From NCBI RefSeq assembly GCF_900240385.1, contig NZ_OEQH01000002.1, forward strand, positions 62,001-126,000: 64,000 nt of DNA. Direction: 5' to 3'. Origin of the DNA: Clostridium minihomine. GTDB lineage: Bacteria > Bacillota > Clostridia > Oscillospirales > Acutalibacteraceae. Shown one piece after another: positions 25,965 to 35,202 of the stretch. Within the stretch, counting starts at the first letter, position 1, and each line of letters begins with the position of its first letter. The position numbers and the translations under genes are program-made. The notes under the pieces were generated by a model. That model saw only the letters and a list, made by a program, of their open reading frames with translations, ran no database searches and had not been told where the DNA came from.

Positions 25965-27479
25965 ATGAAAAAACCCTTGATGTTAATGATTTTAGACGGC
26001 TTTGGCATTGCACCGGAATATGGCAACGCCATTGCCGCCGCAAAAAAGCCGAATCTTGACCGTCTGTTTCGAGAAAACCCCATTACTCAGATCGGTGCTT
26101 CCGGCATGGATGTGGGTCTGCCGGACGGTCAGATGGGAAATTCCGAAGTGGGTCATACCAACATAGGCGCCGGGCGCATTGTGTATCAGGAGCTGACCCG
26201 TATCACCAAATCCATTGCGGATGGTGATTTTTATGAAAATCAGGCACTTTTAAACGCGGTGAAAAACGCCAAAGAGAACGGAACCGCTTTGCATTTGGTC
26301 GGCCTTTTATCCGACGGCGGCGTGCACAGCCACAACAGCCATCTGTATGCACTCTTAGAACTGGCAAAGCGCCATGGCCTGACAAAAGTATTCGTACACG
26401 CTTTGATGGACGGCCGTGACGTGCCCCCCACCTCTGGAAAAGGCTTTGTCACCGATTGCCGGAACAAAATGCAGGAACTGGGCGTTGGCCGGATCGCCAC
26501 TGTGATCGGCCGTTATTATGCCATGGATCGAGATAATCGTTGGGAACGAGTCTATAAATCTTATGCCGCCATGGTTTTGGGCGAGGGCGTGCAAAACACC
26601 GATCCGGTTCAGGCCGTGGAAAAATCCTATGCAGACGGCGTAACCGATGAATTTATTCTACCTGTCGTTTGCACCGAGGTTGGCCGGATTTCTTCCGGAG
26701 ATTCAGTGGTGTTCTTTAACTTCCGCCCCGATCGGGCCAGAGAGTTAACCCGCGCATTTGTGGATCCCAAGTTCACCGGATTTGAGCGTCTCAAGGGATT
26801 CTTCCCCCTGACCTATGTATGCATGACCCAATTTGACGCCACCATGCCCAATGTACAGGTAGCGTTCCACCCCCAAAGCCTAAAAAACACTATGGGAGAA
26901 TACCTTTCGGATCTGGGCAAAACCCAGCTGCGCATCGCAGAAACGGAAAAATATGCCCATGTGACATTCTTCTTTAACGGCGGAGTAGAAACCATTTATC
27001 CGGGAGAGGATCGAACTTTGATCAACTCCCCCAAAGTTGCCACTTACGATATGCAGCCGGAAATGAGCGCCTATCTGGTAACCGACGCTTTGGTTGAAAA
27101 GATCGACAGCGGCATGTATGATGTGATCATCCTGAACTTTGCCAACTGCGATATGGTTGGACACACTGGTGTGTTTGATGCAGCAAAGGCCGCTGTGGAA
27201 GCGGTGGATACCTGTGTAGGCCGAGTGATGGACGCTATTTCCAGACAAAACGGCGTGGCTTTGATTACCGCAGACCACGGAAACGCCGACAAAATGTATG
27301 AAGACGACGGTTCTCCCTTTACCGCCCACACCACAAACCCGGTTCCCTTCTGCGTGGTGGGATACCCCTGCAAGCTAAGGGAAGGCGGGCGATTGGCAGA
27401 CATTGCCCCCACAATGCTGAAAATTCTGAATTTGCCGAAGCCCGCGGAAATGACCGGGGAAAGCATTATCATAGACTAA
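25965..27479 (+). CDS. gpmI: 2,3-bisphosphoglycerate-independent phosphoglycerate mutase
   Basis: A 504-aa Mn-dependent alkaline phosphatase-fold mutase converting 3- to 2-phosphoglycerate. The phosphoserine site is in G-N-S-E-V-G-H-T-N. H-G-L-T and G-R-D-V-P-P-T-S lie in the mutase domain. Metal ligands are in A-D-H-G-N-A-D and N-C-D-M-V-G-H-T. AAGGAGAA precedes the ATG. Last gene of the glycolytic run. Confidence 0.98.
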   Translation: MKKPLMLMILDGFGIAPEYGNAIAAAKKPNLDRLFRENPITQIGASGMDVGLPDGQMGNSEVGHTNIGAGRIVYQELTRITKSIADGDFYENQALLNAVKNAKENGTALHLVGLLSDGGVHSHNSHLYALLELAKRHGLTKVFVHALMDGRDVPPTSGKGFVTDCRNKMQELGVGRIATVIGRYYAMDRDNRWERVYKSYAAMVLGEGVQNTDPVQAVEKSYADGVTDEFILPVVCTEVGRISSGDSVVFFNFRPDRARELTRAFVDPKFTGFERLKGFFPLTYVCMTQFDATMPNVQVAFHPQSLKNTMGEYLSDLGKTQLRIAETEKYAHVTFFFNGGVETIYPGEDRTLINSPKVATYDMQPEMSAYLVTDALVEKIDSGMYDVIILNFANCDMVGHTGVFDAAKAAVEAVDTCVGRVMDAISRQNGVALITADHGNADKMYEDDGSPFTAHTTNPVPFCVVGYPCKLREGGRLADIAPTMLKILNLPKPAEMTGESIIID

Positions 27480-27500
27480 AGCACTGATATTAAAACAGAA

Positions 27501-27535
27501 AAAATCCACCGGTAACGCCGGTGGATTTTTATTTT
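27501..27535 (+). terminator. Terminator after gpmI
   Basis: AAAATCCACCGG pairs with CCGGTGGATTTT, followed by a T-rich tail. Confidence 0.92.
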
Positions 27536-27605
27536 TAACAATTTACATTCAGAAAGTTATATTGTTCCTTACTGCAAAAACCAATTGTGAAAAGGAGAAA
27601 TCAAA

Positions 27606-28169
27606 ATGAATCTAATTCTAGAAAGTATCGTAACCCTGATGGTTACTATTGCCGGAGTCGTCATCGGCGGACTCATCACATTAAAGGCCAACAGCATCAC
27701 CAATGCACAGTCCTTAAAAAAGGAACATCAGCTGGCAATGCTGCAAAAAATTAAAGAACTTTTGCAGGCATGGCATTCTCACCTAGCGAAAGATGTGATC
27801 CAAAACTTCCAGCAGCAGAATGCAGCCCCTTGCATCACATTTTCCCTTTGCGATGCTTTACGTACTTTAATTTTATATTTTGATGCCAATCCATCTGTTT
27901 TGAAAACATTTCAGCCCAATTTTGAAAAATTGCGAAAGCAAGAGCTTTCACTTCAACTGGTTCGGGAAAAATGGAACTCCCAGCTTCTTATTCTAATGAA
28001 AAAATATGCTCTGCAAACTCCCGAAAGTCTGTATGATTACGAAGATGGCAGGAAGCTTTGGGATGATTATGCCGCCTGGATTCTGGAGATCCAAAAAGGC
28101 ATCAACGCCATGATTCTGTCCATAGATCTTCACATTGAAAAATCTATATTAAATGAAAAATGGTTTTAA
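27606..28169 (+). CDS. Hypothetical protein with N-terminal membrane anchor
   Basis: A 187-aa protein with a single membrane segment (about residues 7-28, L-M-V-T-I-A-G-V-V-I-G-G-L-I) and a helical cytoplasmic part starting S-L-K-K-E-H-Q-L. I recognise no domain. AAAAGGAG precedes the ATG. The frame is well separated from gpmI and converges with the serine hydrolase gene. Confidence 0.65.
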   Translation: MNLILESIVTLMVTIAGVVIGGLITLKANSITNAQSLKKEHQLAMLQKIKELLQAWHSHLAKDVIQNFQQQNAAPCITFSLCDALRTLILYFDANPSVLKTFQPNFEKLRKQELSLQLVREKWNSQLLILMKKYALQTPESLYDYEDGRKLWDDYAAWILEIQKGINAMILSIDLHIEKSILNEKWF

Positions 28170-28227
28170 TCCTTCCCCAATCATTTCACTTTCAAAAAAC
28201 AATCAGTAAAAGCCGGGCTTGTCTGCC

Positions 28228-30042
28228 TTACAACGTACTTTCCAAATCCAGTGTTCCCCTGGCCTTGGGAACGGTAATGCGCCGCGCGTAACCGGCTAGC
28301 CGCTCTTCGTTCAGTTTTTCCACCAAAAGCTTTTCCAGCCCGCTGCTCCCCCCCACCAGATTCATCAAAAGCTTGGAAGCATTATCCACAGAAGGGATCT
28401 CTTGAAAACGAATCAGGATCCGATCTCCGCTAAAAATAAACTTCATCACACGGGTGTTGGGTGTTTCTAAAAAGGAAATGTATAGTTTTAAAACCGGGCG
28501 TCCGTCTTCATCCCGGGTCAGCCTTGCCACATTTCCCGTTACATAATATTCCCCGTTAATGTTCAGCACACTGCGGCGGGGTTCACCGTCCAATCCGGCT
28601 CGAATAATCTGCTTTCCGGTTTCATCTGTGAATTCTACCGTACAAAATCCCGGTGCAAAAGCAAAGGATACCCGCTGAATCGGGGGCAAAAAGCTATTCC
28701 TCACCACAGAAAAAATAAAGGGAAGAATCGTTCCATAGCTGTTTTTCAGTGTATAAGATCGCCCATTGAGCCGGGCAGCATCCGGGCTCAGCTTTGGCAC
28801 CGGCTGCCGCGCAAACAGCGTCTGGCTGATTTTTTGCAGCAAGGTTTTCTCCCTGCGTTCCGGAATGGTATCTGGAAACAGCGCAAACGATGTTAAAGTT
28901 TGTTTTAAAGATCGCAGTCCATTGATGTTCTGCGGCAAAGGATCGGAAGAAAAGTTCTGATCATTGCCAAAATATTTCTGGATGATCGATGCACTTTCGT
29001 CCACAAACAGACTATGACTTCCGCTGGTGATGGCAATGACCATATCCAGATTCGGGATCACCACCACATACTGGCCGAACACCCCGTTAAATTGATATGA
29101 GCCCGGGATCGGAAACCCCCAAACATGATATCCATAGGTGGTCTGATGCTCCCCCATCACAGTTTGAATCCCCGCATCGGTGGATTCCTCTACCCATTTC
29201 TGAGATAACAGCTGTCGGGACTCCCCATTGACCGTCCATCTTCCTTTTTGCAGGTAAAGCTGGCCCAGTTTTGCCATATCTTCCGGACGCAAGAACAAAC
29301 CCCAGCCGCCTTTTTCAATGCCCATAGGGCATTTTTCCCAAACCACATTTTCAATGCCCAACGGTTGGAACAGCCTAGGGGTCAGATATTCCACCAACCC
29401 TTGCCCCGTCGTTTTGTGAATCAAAGCACTGAGCAAATAGGAATTCATGCTGTTATAAGTAAATTCGCTACCCGGTTCATAAGCGCAGTCTGAATTCAGA
29501 CACGCCTTAACCCAGTCTTTTTCAAAAATTGTGCTGACCTCATTAATGCGGAGACCCGCCGTCATGTTCAGCAGATGGCGAATGGTCATGCCCTCCATTT
29601 TGTGTTTGCGGAAAGGGGACGGGGGCATCCGATCGGACAAAAGGTCACAAATCCGATCATCCAGCGAAAATAACTTTTCTTCCACTGCCATCCCCACCGC
29701 CATCGCCGTCACTGTTTTAGAAAGGGAATACACCATCTGGGCATAAATTCCCGAATAAGGCTTCCAATGGGCTTGGGCAATCAATTTGCCATGACGCAGA
29801 ACCACCACACTGTGCACGCTGATATCGGGGCATTGATCCAGTTCCCGAAAAAACAATTCCAAATATGCCGAAGGCACCCCTTGAGCCTCCGGTGTGGAAC
29901 GCGGCAAGGGGTGTCTGGGCGGCTCCGCCGGATAACGGGGCTTTTCCGGCACAAAAGGATACGGCGTAATATTCCGCAAATCGCCTCGCAGGCTTTTAAT
30001 CATCATATCTACCGTTTTGATTTGCGCCACCAAGTCCATCAT
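28228..30042 (-). CDS. Serine hydrolase, beta-lactamase/class C PBP-like
   Basis: A 604-aa protein. The N-terminal 360 residues form a penicillin-binding/beta-lactamase class C fold with the nucleophile motif S-L-S-K (about residues 105-108), Y-N-S (near 195) and a late G-x-Y-G-F/Y-type strand. The C-terminal 200 residues are beta-rich and unassigned. No signal peptide is visible, so it may be cytoplasmic and act on esters or peptides. The ATG overlaps the cinA stop by four bases (ATGA) with GGAGG ten bases upstream, so the two are translationally coupled. Confidence 0.82.
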   Translation of the reverse strand: MMDLVAQIKTVDMMIKSLRGDLRNITPYPFVPEKPRYPAEPPRHPLPRSTPEAQGVPSAYLELFFRELDQCPDISVHSVVVLRHGKLIAQAHWKPYSGIYAQMVYSLSKTVTAMAVGMAVEEKLFSLDDRICDLLSDRMPPSPFRKHKMEGMTIRHLLNMTAGLRINEVSTIFEKDWVKACLNSDCAYEPGSEFTYNSMNSYLLSALIHKTTGQGLVEYLTPRLFQPLGIENVVWEKCPMGIEKGGWGLFLRPEDMAKLGQLYLQKGRWTVNGESRQLLSQKWVEESTDAGIQTVMGEHQTTYGYHVWGFPIPGSYQFNGVFGQYVVVIPNLDMVIAITSGSHSLFVDESASIIQKYFGNDQNFSSDPLPQNINGLRSLKQTLTSFALFPDTIPERREKTLLQKISQTLFARQPVPKLSPDAARLNGRSYTLKNSYGTILPFIFSVVRNSFLPPIQRVSFAFAPGFCTVEFTDETGKQIIRAGLDGEPRRSVLNINGEYYVTGNVARLTRDEDGRPVLKLYISFLETPNTRVMKFIFSGDRILIRFQEIPSVDNASKLLMNLVGGSSGLEKLLVEKLNEERLAGYARRITVPKARGTLDLESTL

Positions 30043-31283
30043 AAAGGAAGATCCTCCAAACGGCGCCTGACCATATCCAGCGCAAAGGACGCTGCCGTAT
30101 TCCGGTAATAGCTGCGGGGGCGGCGTTGGCTGAACACTTTCACCCGGCGGACAACCGTGCCTTTTTCGTCACACAGGCCCACATAAATCATCCCCACGGG
30201 TTTTTCTTCGGTTCCGCCGTCCGGCCCGGCAACACCGGTGATGCCGATTCCGATATCGCTGCCTGCCGCTTTACGGATCCCCTGCGCCATAGCAGCCGCC
30301 ACCGGCTCGCTGACTGCACCGTGTTCTTCAAGCATCTCTTCCGGCACACCCAAAAGCTGGGTTTTGATGCGGTTGGCATAGGTAACCGCTCCCATTTCAA
30401 ACACAGAGGAAGAACCGGGAATATCGGTAATCCGCTTTGCTAAAAGACCACCGGAACAAGATTCCGCCGTCGCAACGGTCCTATTCCGTTCTTTGAGCAT
30501 AGCAACCACCAGCTTCTCTAAGCTGTCTACGTTAATTCCATAGGCATAGTCGCCAATGCGCTGCCGGATCTGTTCTGCCACCGGTCGGCACATTTCCTCT
30601 GCCTTTTCTGCGCTTTCCGCTTTGGCGGTCACCCGCACAAACATTTCGCCGTCTTTGGCATAAGTGGCAACCGTGGGATTAGAAGCATTTGTCATGTCTG
30701 ACAACATTTCCGCCACCGCGCCTTCTCCCTGGCCGAACACATGCACATTCAGGGAATGGATGCTGGCGTTTTCCCGCTTCATTAAGAAAGGAATTCCGTA
30801 GTTTTGCAGCATGGGAACCAGTTCCGAAGGCGGGCCGGGCAGCATCATAATCAATTTGCCTTCTTTGGTCTCTACCACGCAGCCGGGGGCTGTCCCACGG
30901 TCATTGAGCAAAACCGTGGCGTTTTCCGGAAGCATCGCCTGTTTTTTCTGGTTTTCGCCCATATAGCGGCCGGTAAAATGTTCTTTCAGGCGCTTCATGC
31001 TCTCTTCGTGTTCCACCAATCGGGTTCCAGCACATTCTGCTATGGTTTCTTTGGTCAGGTCGTCCTCGGTGGGGCCAAGTCCCCCCGTGGTGATCACCAG
31101 GTCACTGCGCTCTAACGCCTGTACCAGCGCGCCTTTCAGGCGGCCGTTATTGTCCCCCACCGTACAAGAAAACATCATATCGATCCCCAGCTCGGACAAA
31201 GCCCGGGCTACATAGGAAGCATCGGTATTGATGGTCTGTCCGAGCAAGAGCTCGGTTCCTACTGATATGATTTCTGCTTTCAT
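30039..31283 (-). CDS. cinA: CinA-family protein (competence/damage-inducible; NMN deamidase domain)
   Basis: A 414-aa two-domain protein. The N-terminal MoCF-like domain (about 1-170) has G-T-E-L-L-L-G-Q-T-I-N-T-D and T-T-G-G-L-G-P-T-E-D-D. The C-terminal CinA domain (about 250-410) has T-A-E-S-C-S-G-G and G-I-T-G-V-A-G-P-D-G-G. The C-terminal domain of relatives deamidates NMN. In some Firmicutes the gene is linked to competence; comEC is in this window but far away. AGGAGAGG precedes the ATG. Confidence 0.95.
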   Translation of the reverse strand: MKAEIISVGTELLLGQTINTDASYVARALSELGIDMMFSCTVGDNNGRLKGALVQALERSDLVITTGGLGPTEDDLTKETIAECAGTRLVEHEESMKRLKEHFTGRYMGENQKKQAMLPENATVLLNDRGTAPGCVVETKEGKLIMMLPGPPSELVPMLQNYGIPFLMKRENASIHSLNVHVFGQGEGAVAEMLSDMTNASNPTVATYAKDGEMFVRVTAKAESAEKAEEMCRPVAEQIRQRIGDYAYGINVDSLEKLVVAMLKERNRTVATAESCSGGLLAKRITDIPGSSSVFEMGAVTYANRIKTQLLGVPEEMLEEHGAVSEPVAAAMAQGIRKAAGSDIGIGITGVAGPDGGTEEKPVGMIYVGLCDEKGTVVRRVKVFSQRRPRSYYRNTAASFALDMVRRRLEDLPL

Positions 31284-31311
31284 AGAATGACCTCTCCTAT
31301 TCTTCCGGATT

Positions 31312-32481
31312 TTAAAATCCGATTTTCGTCAATCTTACTTCTGATACACATTTTTCAATGAGTGCTTCTGCATCCAAGCCCTTTTCCGCCTGCTCCACAA
31401 ACTGAAGCTTGGGTTTGGTGCGGGGATGCTTCGGTGTAAATACCGTGCAGCAGTCCTCAAACGGCTGAATAGAAATATCAAACGTATCAATTTTGCGGGA
31501 AATGGAAATGATTTCTGTTTTATCCATGCCGATCAGCGGCCGGAACACAGGCATATCCACAGATGCATCCGTGCAGGCAATGGCACCCATGGTCTGGCTG
31601 GCCACCTGGCCCAAGCTCTCCCCGGTGATCAATGCTTCGCATCCGGCATCCCGGGCAATCCGTTCTGTAACCCGCATCATAAAGCGGCGCATGATAATGG
31701 TGAACAGCTCTTCCGGGCATTTGGACAGGATTTCTTCCTGCACATGGGCAAAAGGAACAATGCGCAGCATGGTTCGGCCGGAATATTCGCTGACCTTCGT
31801 CATCAAATCCACAACCTTCTGCTCGGCCCGTTCACTGGTATAAGGCGGGCTGGCAAAATGGACGGGAATCAGTTCGACACCGCGCTTTGCCATGCAAAAA
31901 CCCGCCACCGGGCTGTCGATGCCGCCGCTGATGAGCAGCGCCGCTCTTCCGCTGGTTCCCACCGGCATTCCGCCGGCGCCGGCAATCACACCGCCGCGGA
32001 TATAGGCACTAAAATCTCGCACCTCTACCGTTACCGTAATGTCCGGATGGTGCACATCCACCCCCAAATGCGGAAATTGCTTCATTAGGTATTCCCCAAC
32101 CGTAGCAGAAATCTCAGGGGATTTCAGGGGAAACCGTTTATCAGAACGTTTGCTTTCCACTTTAAAGGTTTGGGCCTGCTCCAATTGATCCTTCAAATAT
32201 TCACCGCTGGCTGCCAGAATGGATTCCATGTTCTTTTCTGCCACACAGCATCGAGAAAAAGCTGCAATGCCGAACACCTTGCGGATTTTGTCTTCCACCG
32301 CGTCCAAATCCACTTCACTTTGGGGCATAATGGTGATGGTGGACTGCGCCATGCGGATATCAAATTCCCCCAGCCGATTGATGCGGTGCTTTATATTTTT
32401 TAAAAGAGCCGCTTCAAATGTTTTTCGATTCAAGCCCTTTAGCACTAATTCGCCCAGCTTAATTAAAAGTATCTCTTTCAT
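31312..32481 (-). CDS. thiI: tRNA 4-thiouridine synthase (sulfurtransferase) ThiI
   Basis: A 389-aa enzyme that adenylates U8 of tRNA for sulfur insertion and can feed thiamine synthesis. It has an N-terminal ferredoxin-like plus THUMP region (to about 165) and the PP-loop motif S-G-G-I-D-S-P-V-A-G. The chain ends without the extra rhodanese domain of the E. coli form, as usual in Firmicutes. The ATG follows AAGGAG and lies nine bases after the cysteine desulfurase gene, its likely sulfur donor. Confidence 0.95.
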   Translation of the reverse strand: MKEILLIKLGELVLKGLNRKTFEAALLKNIKHRINRLGEFDIRMAQSTITIMPQSEVDLDAVEDKIRKVFGIAAFSRCCVAEKNMESILAASGEYLKDQLEQAQTFKVESKRSDKRFPLKSPEISATVGEYLMKQFPHLGVDVHHPDITVTVEVRDFSAYIRGGVIAGAGGMPVGTSGRAALLISGGIDSPVAGFCMAKRGVELIPVHFASPPYTSERAEQKVVDLMTKVSEYSGRTMLRIVPFAHVQEEILSKCPEELFTIIMRRFMMRVTERIARDAGCEALITGESLGQVASQTMGAIACTDASVDMPVFRPLIGMDKTEIISISRKIDTFDISIQPFEDCCTVFTPKHPRTKPKLQFVEQAEKGLDAEALIEKCVSEVRLTKIGF

Positions 32482-32490
32482 ACAAACTCC

Positions 32491-33627
32491 TTAGGATTTT
32501 TTCACCAGCTGCTTTGTTCCCTGTTTTAATGCAGAAACAAACTCGCTGATTTCTTCTTTTGTGGTAAATCGGGAAAAACTGACCCGCAAAGAGGACTGCA
32601 CCAAAACAGGCGAAAGCCCCATAGCCGTCAGCACATGGCTGGGTTTTGCTTTGGAACAGGCCGATCCGCTGGACACAAAAACTTCTTTTGATGCCAAAAA
32701 ATGCAGCATGGTTTCTGCCCGGATGCCCGACACAGAAAAACTGAGAATATAGGGAACCGCATCTTTTGGGGAATGGATTACCACTTCTTCCATTTGTTCC
32801 AGCTGTTCCCGCAAAAACTCATTTAGCTGCCCAAAATGCTTTTCCAAAACAGATGCTTCCGGCAATGCAGCCGCAGCCGCGCCGAATCCGGCAATGGCCG
32901 GCAAGGGTTCGGTTCCCGGCCGCAGTTCTTTTTCCTGCCCGCCGCCGAACACCCGGGAAGGCAATTTTCCGGAACCGGACACATACAGCGCCCCGGCTCC
33001 CTTGGGCCCATGGATTTTATGGGAAGAGATGCTCATCAGGTCAATCCCCATACGGGAAGGACGAACCGCAAGCTTTCCAAAAGCCTGTATTGCATCCACA
33101 TGCAAAAGCGTATGAAATTTTTTGCGCTTAATAGCCGTTGCGGCGGCTTCCACAGGAAGGCGCACTCCGGTTTCATTATTGACCAGCATCATACTGACCA
33201 AAATCGTATCATCCGTAATCGCCTGTTCCACCTGCTCCGGCAAAATATGGCCCTGCGCATCCGGCATCAGATATTCCACCTGAAAGCCATCTTTTTCTAA
33301 CTGCTCCATTACATTTTTAACTGAGGGATGTTCTATTGCGGTAGTCACAATCCGCTTTCCCCAGCGGCTGTTTCGCTTTACCGCGCCGAAAATAGCCAGA
33401 TTATTGGCCTCCGTCCCGCCTGATGTAAAATAAATTTCACCCGGGGAAACACCCAATTTGTCCGCCACAGCCTGACGGGCGGCAGTCATCTCCCGCTCCG
33501 CTTCAAAGCCCATGGTATGCAGCGAAGATGGGTTCCCATAGGTTTCTGTCATCATTTGCAGCGCTTTTTGCGCCGCCGGTTCACAAACGCGGGTTGTGGC
33601 CGCGTTATCCAAATAAATCTTTGTCAA
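32491..33627 (-). CDS. Cysteine desulfurase (NifS/IscS family)
   Basis: A 378-aa PLP enzyme that removes sulfur from cysteine. Seen: Y-L-D-N-A-A-T-T at the N-terminus, the PLP lysine in S-S-H-K-I-H-G-P-K-G, R-P-G-T-E and the reactive Cys in S-S-G-S-A-C-S. I choose the TTG at 33627. GGAGG lies eight bases upstream, and the more 5' TTG at 33642 is inside that site. It forms an operon with thiI, which suggests a NifZ-like role supplying ThiI rather than general Fe-S assembly. Confidence 0.94.
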   Translation of the reverse strand: MTKIYLDNAATTRVCEPAAQKALQMMTETYGNPSSLHTMGFEAEREMTAARQAVADKLGVSPGEIYFTSGGTEANNLAIFGAVKRNSRWGKRIVTTAIEHPSVKNVMEQLEKDGFQVEYLMPDAQGHILPEQVEQAITDDTILVSMMLVNNETGVRLPVEAAATAIKRKKFHTLLHVDAIQAFGKLAVRPSRMGIDLMSISSHKIHGPKGAGALYVSGSGKLPSRVFGGGQEKELRPGTEPLPAIAGFGAAAAALPEASVLEKHFGQLNEFLREQLEQMEEVVIHSPKDAVPYILSFSVSGIRAETMLHFLASKEVFVSSGSACSKAKPSHVLTAMGLSPVLVQSSLRVSFSRFTTKEEISEFVSALKQGTKQLVKKS

Positions 33628-33700
33628 GCCAAAAGCCTCCAACCGATCGAATCAGACCTTATTATACACGAAAAATTGCGAATAGTGAATACACGTCCGC

Positions 33701-33729
33701 TTGCATTTTTTGCAAATCCGCGCTATGAT
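33701..33729 (+). promoter_or_regulatory. Promoter of Fur-family gene
   Basis: TTGCAT (33701-33706), 17 bp, TATGAT (33724-33729). On the other strand a TATAAT (complement of 33661-33666) is a likely -10 for the cysteine desulfurase operon, so the two promoters lie back to back. Confidence 0.6.
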
Positions 33730-33781
33730 TGGGACATAAGGGACAAAGCTATCCCCTTTTCAGCAGTTAGGAGGAACCAAA

Positions 33782-34219
33782 ATGGCGGAACTTAAAAACA
33801 CAAAACAGCGCGGCGCCATTCTGCGTTTTTTAGAAAACAGCCCCGAGCCTGTCTCGGCTGAGGATATCTTTGTGCTGCTAAAGCCTTCTTTTCCTCAATT
33901 GGCCCTTTCCACCGTATACCGAAATTTAGAACGGTTTACTGCCAGCGGAATATTACAAAAAATTAATTTTGAAGATGGAATTATCCGTTACACGTTGGCA
34001 AAAGAACACGATCATTATTTAATTTGCACCGGATGCAGCAAAAAAATCCGATTGGATGACTGTCCGCTTTCTCCGTTAGAACTAAAACTGGCTCGTTCTA
34101 CCGGGTTTGAAATTGAACGGCACAGCCTGACTATTTACGGAAAATGCCCCTGCTGCCAAAAACAAAAGGCCATGAAGCCAGAGCACTGTGCAGGCCGGTG
34201 TACTCATGAAGAAAAATGA
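33782..34219 (+). CDS. Fur-family metalloregulator
   Basis: A 145-aa winged-helix regulator. The recognition region reads A-L-S-T-V-Y-R-N-L-E-R-F. The metal and dimer domain has H-D-H-Y-L-I-C-T-G-C and C-P-C-C-Q-K, structural zinc motifs typical of Fur, Zur and PerR. Which metal or peroxide it senses cannot be told from this sequence. AGGAGG precedes the ATG. It diverges from the cysteine desulfurase-thiI operon, which it might control. Confidence 0.92.
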   Translation: MAELKNTKQRGAILRFLENSPEPVSAEDIFVLLKPSFPQLALSTVYRNLERFTASGILQKINFEDGIIRYTLAKEHDHYLICTGCSKKIRLDDCPLSPLELKLARSTGFEIERHSLTIYGKCPCCQKQKAMKPEHCAGRCTHEEK

Positions 34220-34474
34220 TCAAGATATAAAATAAATAGCAAAAAATTCATCGGCATCGTTATTGTAACGATGCCGTTTCATTTCGAGAAAGTACGAATT
34301 CATATGATACAAAAGCGGGGAACGCTTTCTATAAACCAAGATAAACGATAAATCCTGCCCCCGCCTGCACGCCATTCTTACTTGGGCAACGTCCAGCAAT
34401 TGTTTTATTTTCTTCTTTTGCTGTTTTTCCACTAAACCGGCAGCAGGATAAAATAACATGCCGCTGTCTTTTGT

Positions 34475-34504
34475 TGACAAGTTCGTTACAAGTTTCGCTA
34501 CAAT
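34475..34504 (+). promoter_or_regulatory. Probable promoter of two-component operon with TGACAAGYTC box
   Basis: TGACAAGTTC (34475-34484) is followed by the similar GTTACAAGTTTC and a -10 TACAAT (34499-34504). TTGACA is 19 bp from the -10, so an activator may be needed. The same TGACAAGYTC word occurs at 36600-36609 ahead of the operon's third gene. Confidence 0.45.
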
Positions 34505-34539
34505 AGAACCAGAGCTTCTTATGAAAGGCAGGTATTGCA

Positions 34540-35202
34540 ATGGCAAAAATACTGGTGGCAGAAGACGAACAGGCTATCAATGAACTGATTTGCAGGAATC
34601 TTCATTTAGTCGGACATTCCCCCACTCCTTCACTAAACGGAAGCGATGCTTTGGAAAAAATACAAAACGAAGAATTTGACTTGGCGCTGCTGGATGTCAT
34701 GATGCCGGGTCTTTCCGGATTTGAACTAAAGAAAAAAATTAGCAAAAGCATTCCCGTCATTTTCGTCACTGCCAAAGACGGATTATCCAGCCGACTGGAA
34801 GGCTTAGGCCTTGGCGCTGACGACTATATCATAAAGCCCTTTGAAATTTTGGAATTGCTGGCTCGGGTGGAAGCGGTTCTGCGGCGCACCAATAAACAGC
34901 AGCAAGTATTTGAGCATGCCGGGGCAAGGGTAGAATTAGACACCCATCAGGTGTTTGTAAACGGAAAAGAAATTACCCTGACCCCCAAAGAATTTGACTT
35001 ATTGGAAGCATTGATTATTAACCGCAATTTGGCTTTGTCCCGTGACAAACTGCTGGAACTGGTGTGGGGGTTTGATTTCGAGGGCGAAAGCCGCACCGTG
35101 GACATGCATATTCTTCGCCTTCGCAAAAAGCTTGGGTGGGAAGATGTGATTAAAACCGTATACAAGCTGGGCTATCGGTTGAATGCGAGGAAATCAGAAT
35201 GA
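34540..35202 (+). CDS. OmpR/PhoB-family response regulator
   Basis: A 220-aa regulator with receiver domain (phospho-acceptor Asp52 in L-L-D-V-M-M-P-G, Lys99 in Y-I-I-K-P-F) and a C-terminal winged helix (about 125-218) with L-T-P-K-E-F-D-L-L-E and R-T-V-D-M-H-I-x-x-L-R-K-K. Its stop overlaps the kinase start (ATGA), so the pair is coupled. Confidence 0.96.
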   Translation: MAKILVAEDEQAINELICRNLHLVGHSPTPSLNGSDALEKIQNEEFDLALLDVMMPGLSGFELKKKISKSIPVIFVTAKDGLSSRLEGLGLGADDYIIKPFEILELLARVEAVLRRTNKQQQVFEHAGARVELDTHQVFVNGKEITLTPKEFDLLEALIINRNLALSRDKLLELVWGFDFEGESRTVDMHILRLRKKLGWEDVIKTVYKLGYRLNARKSE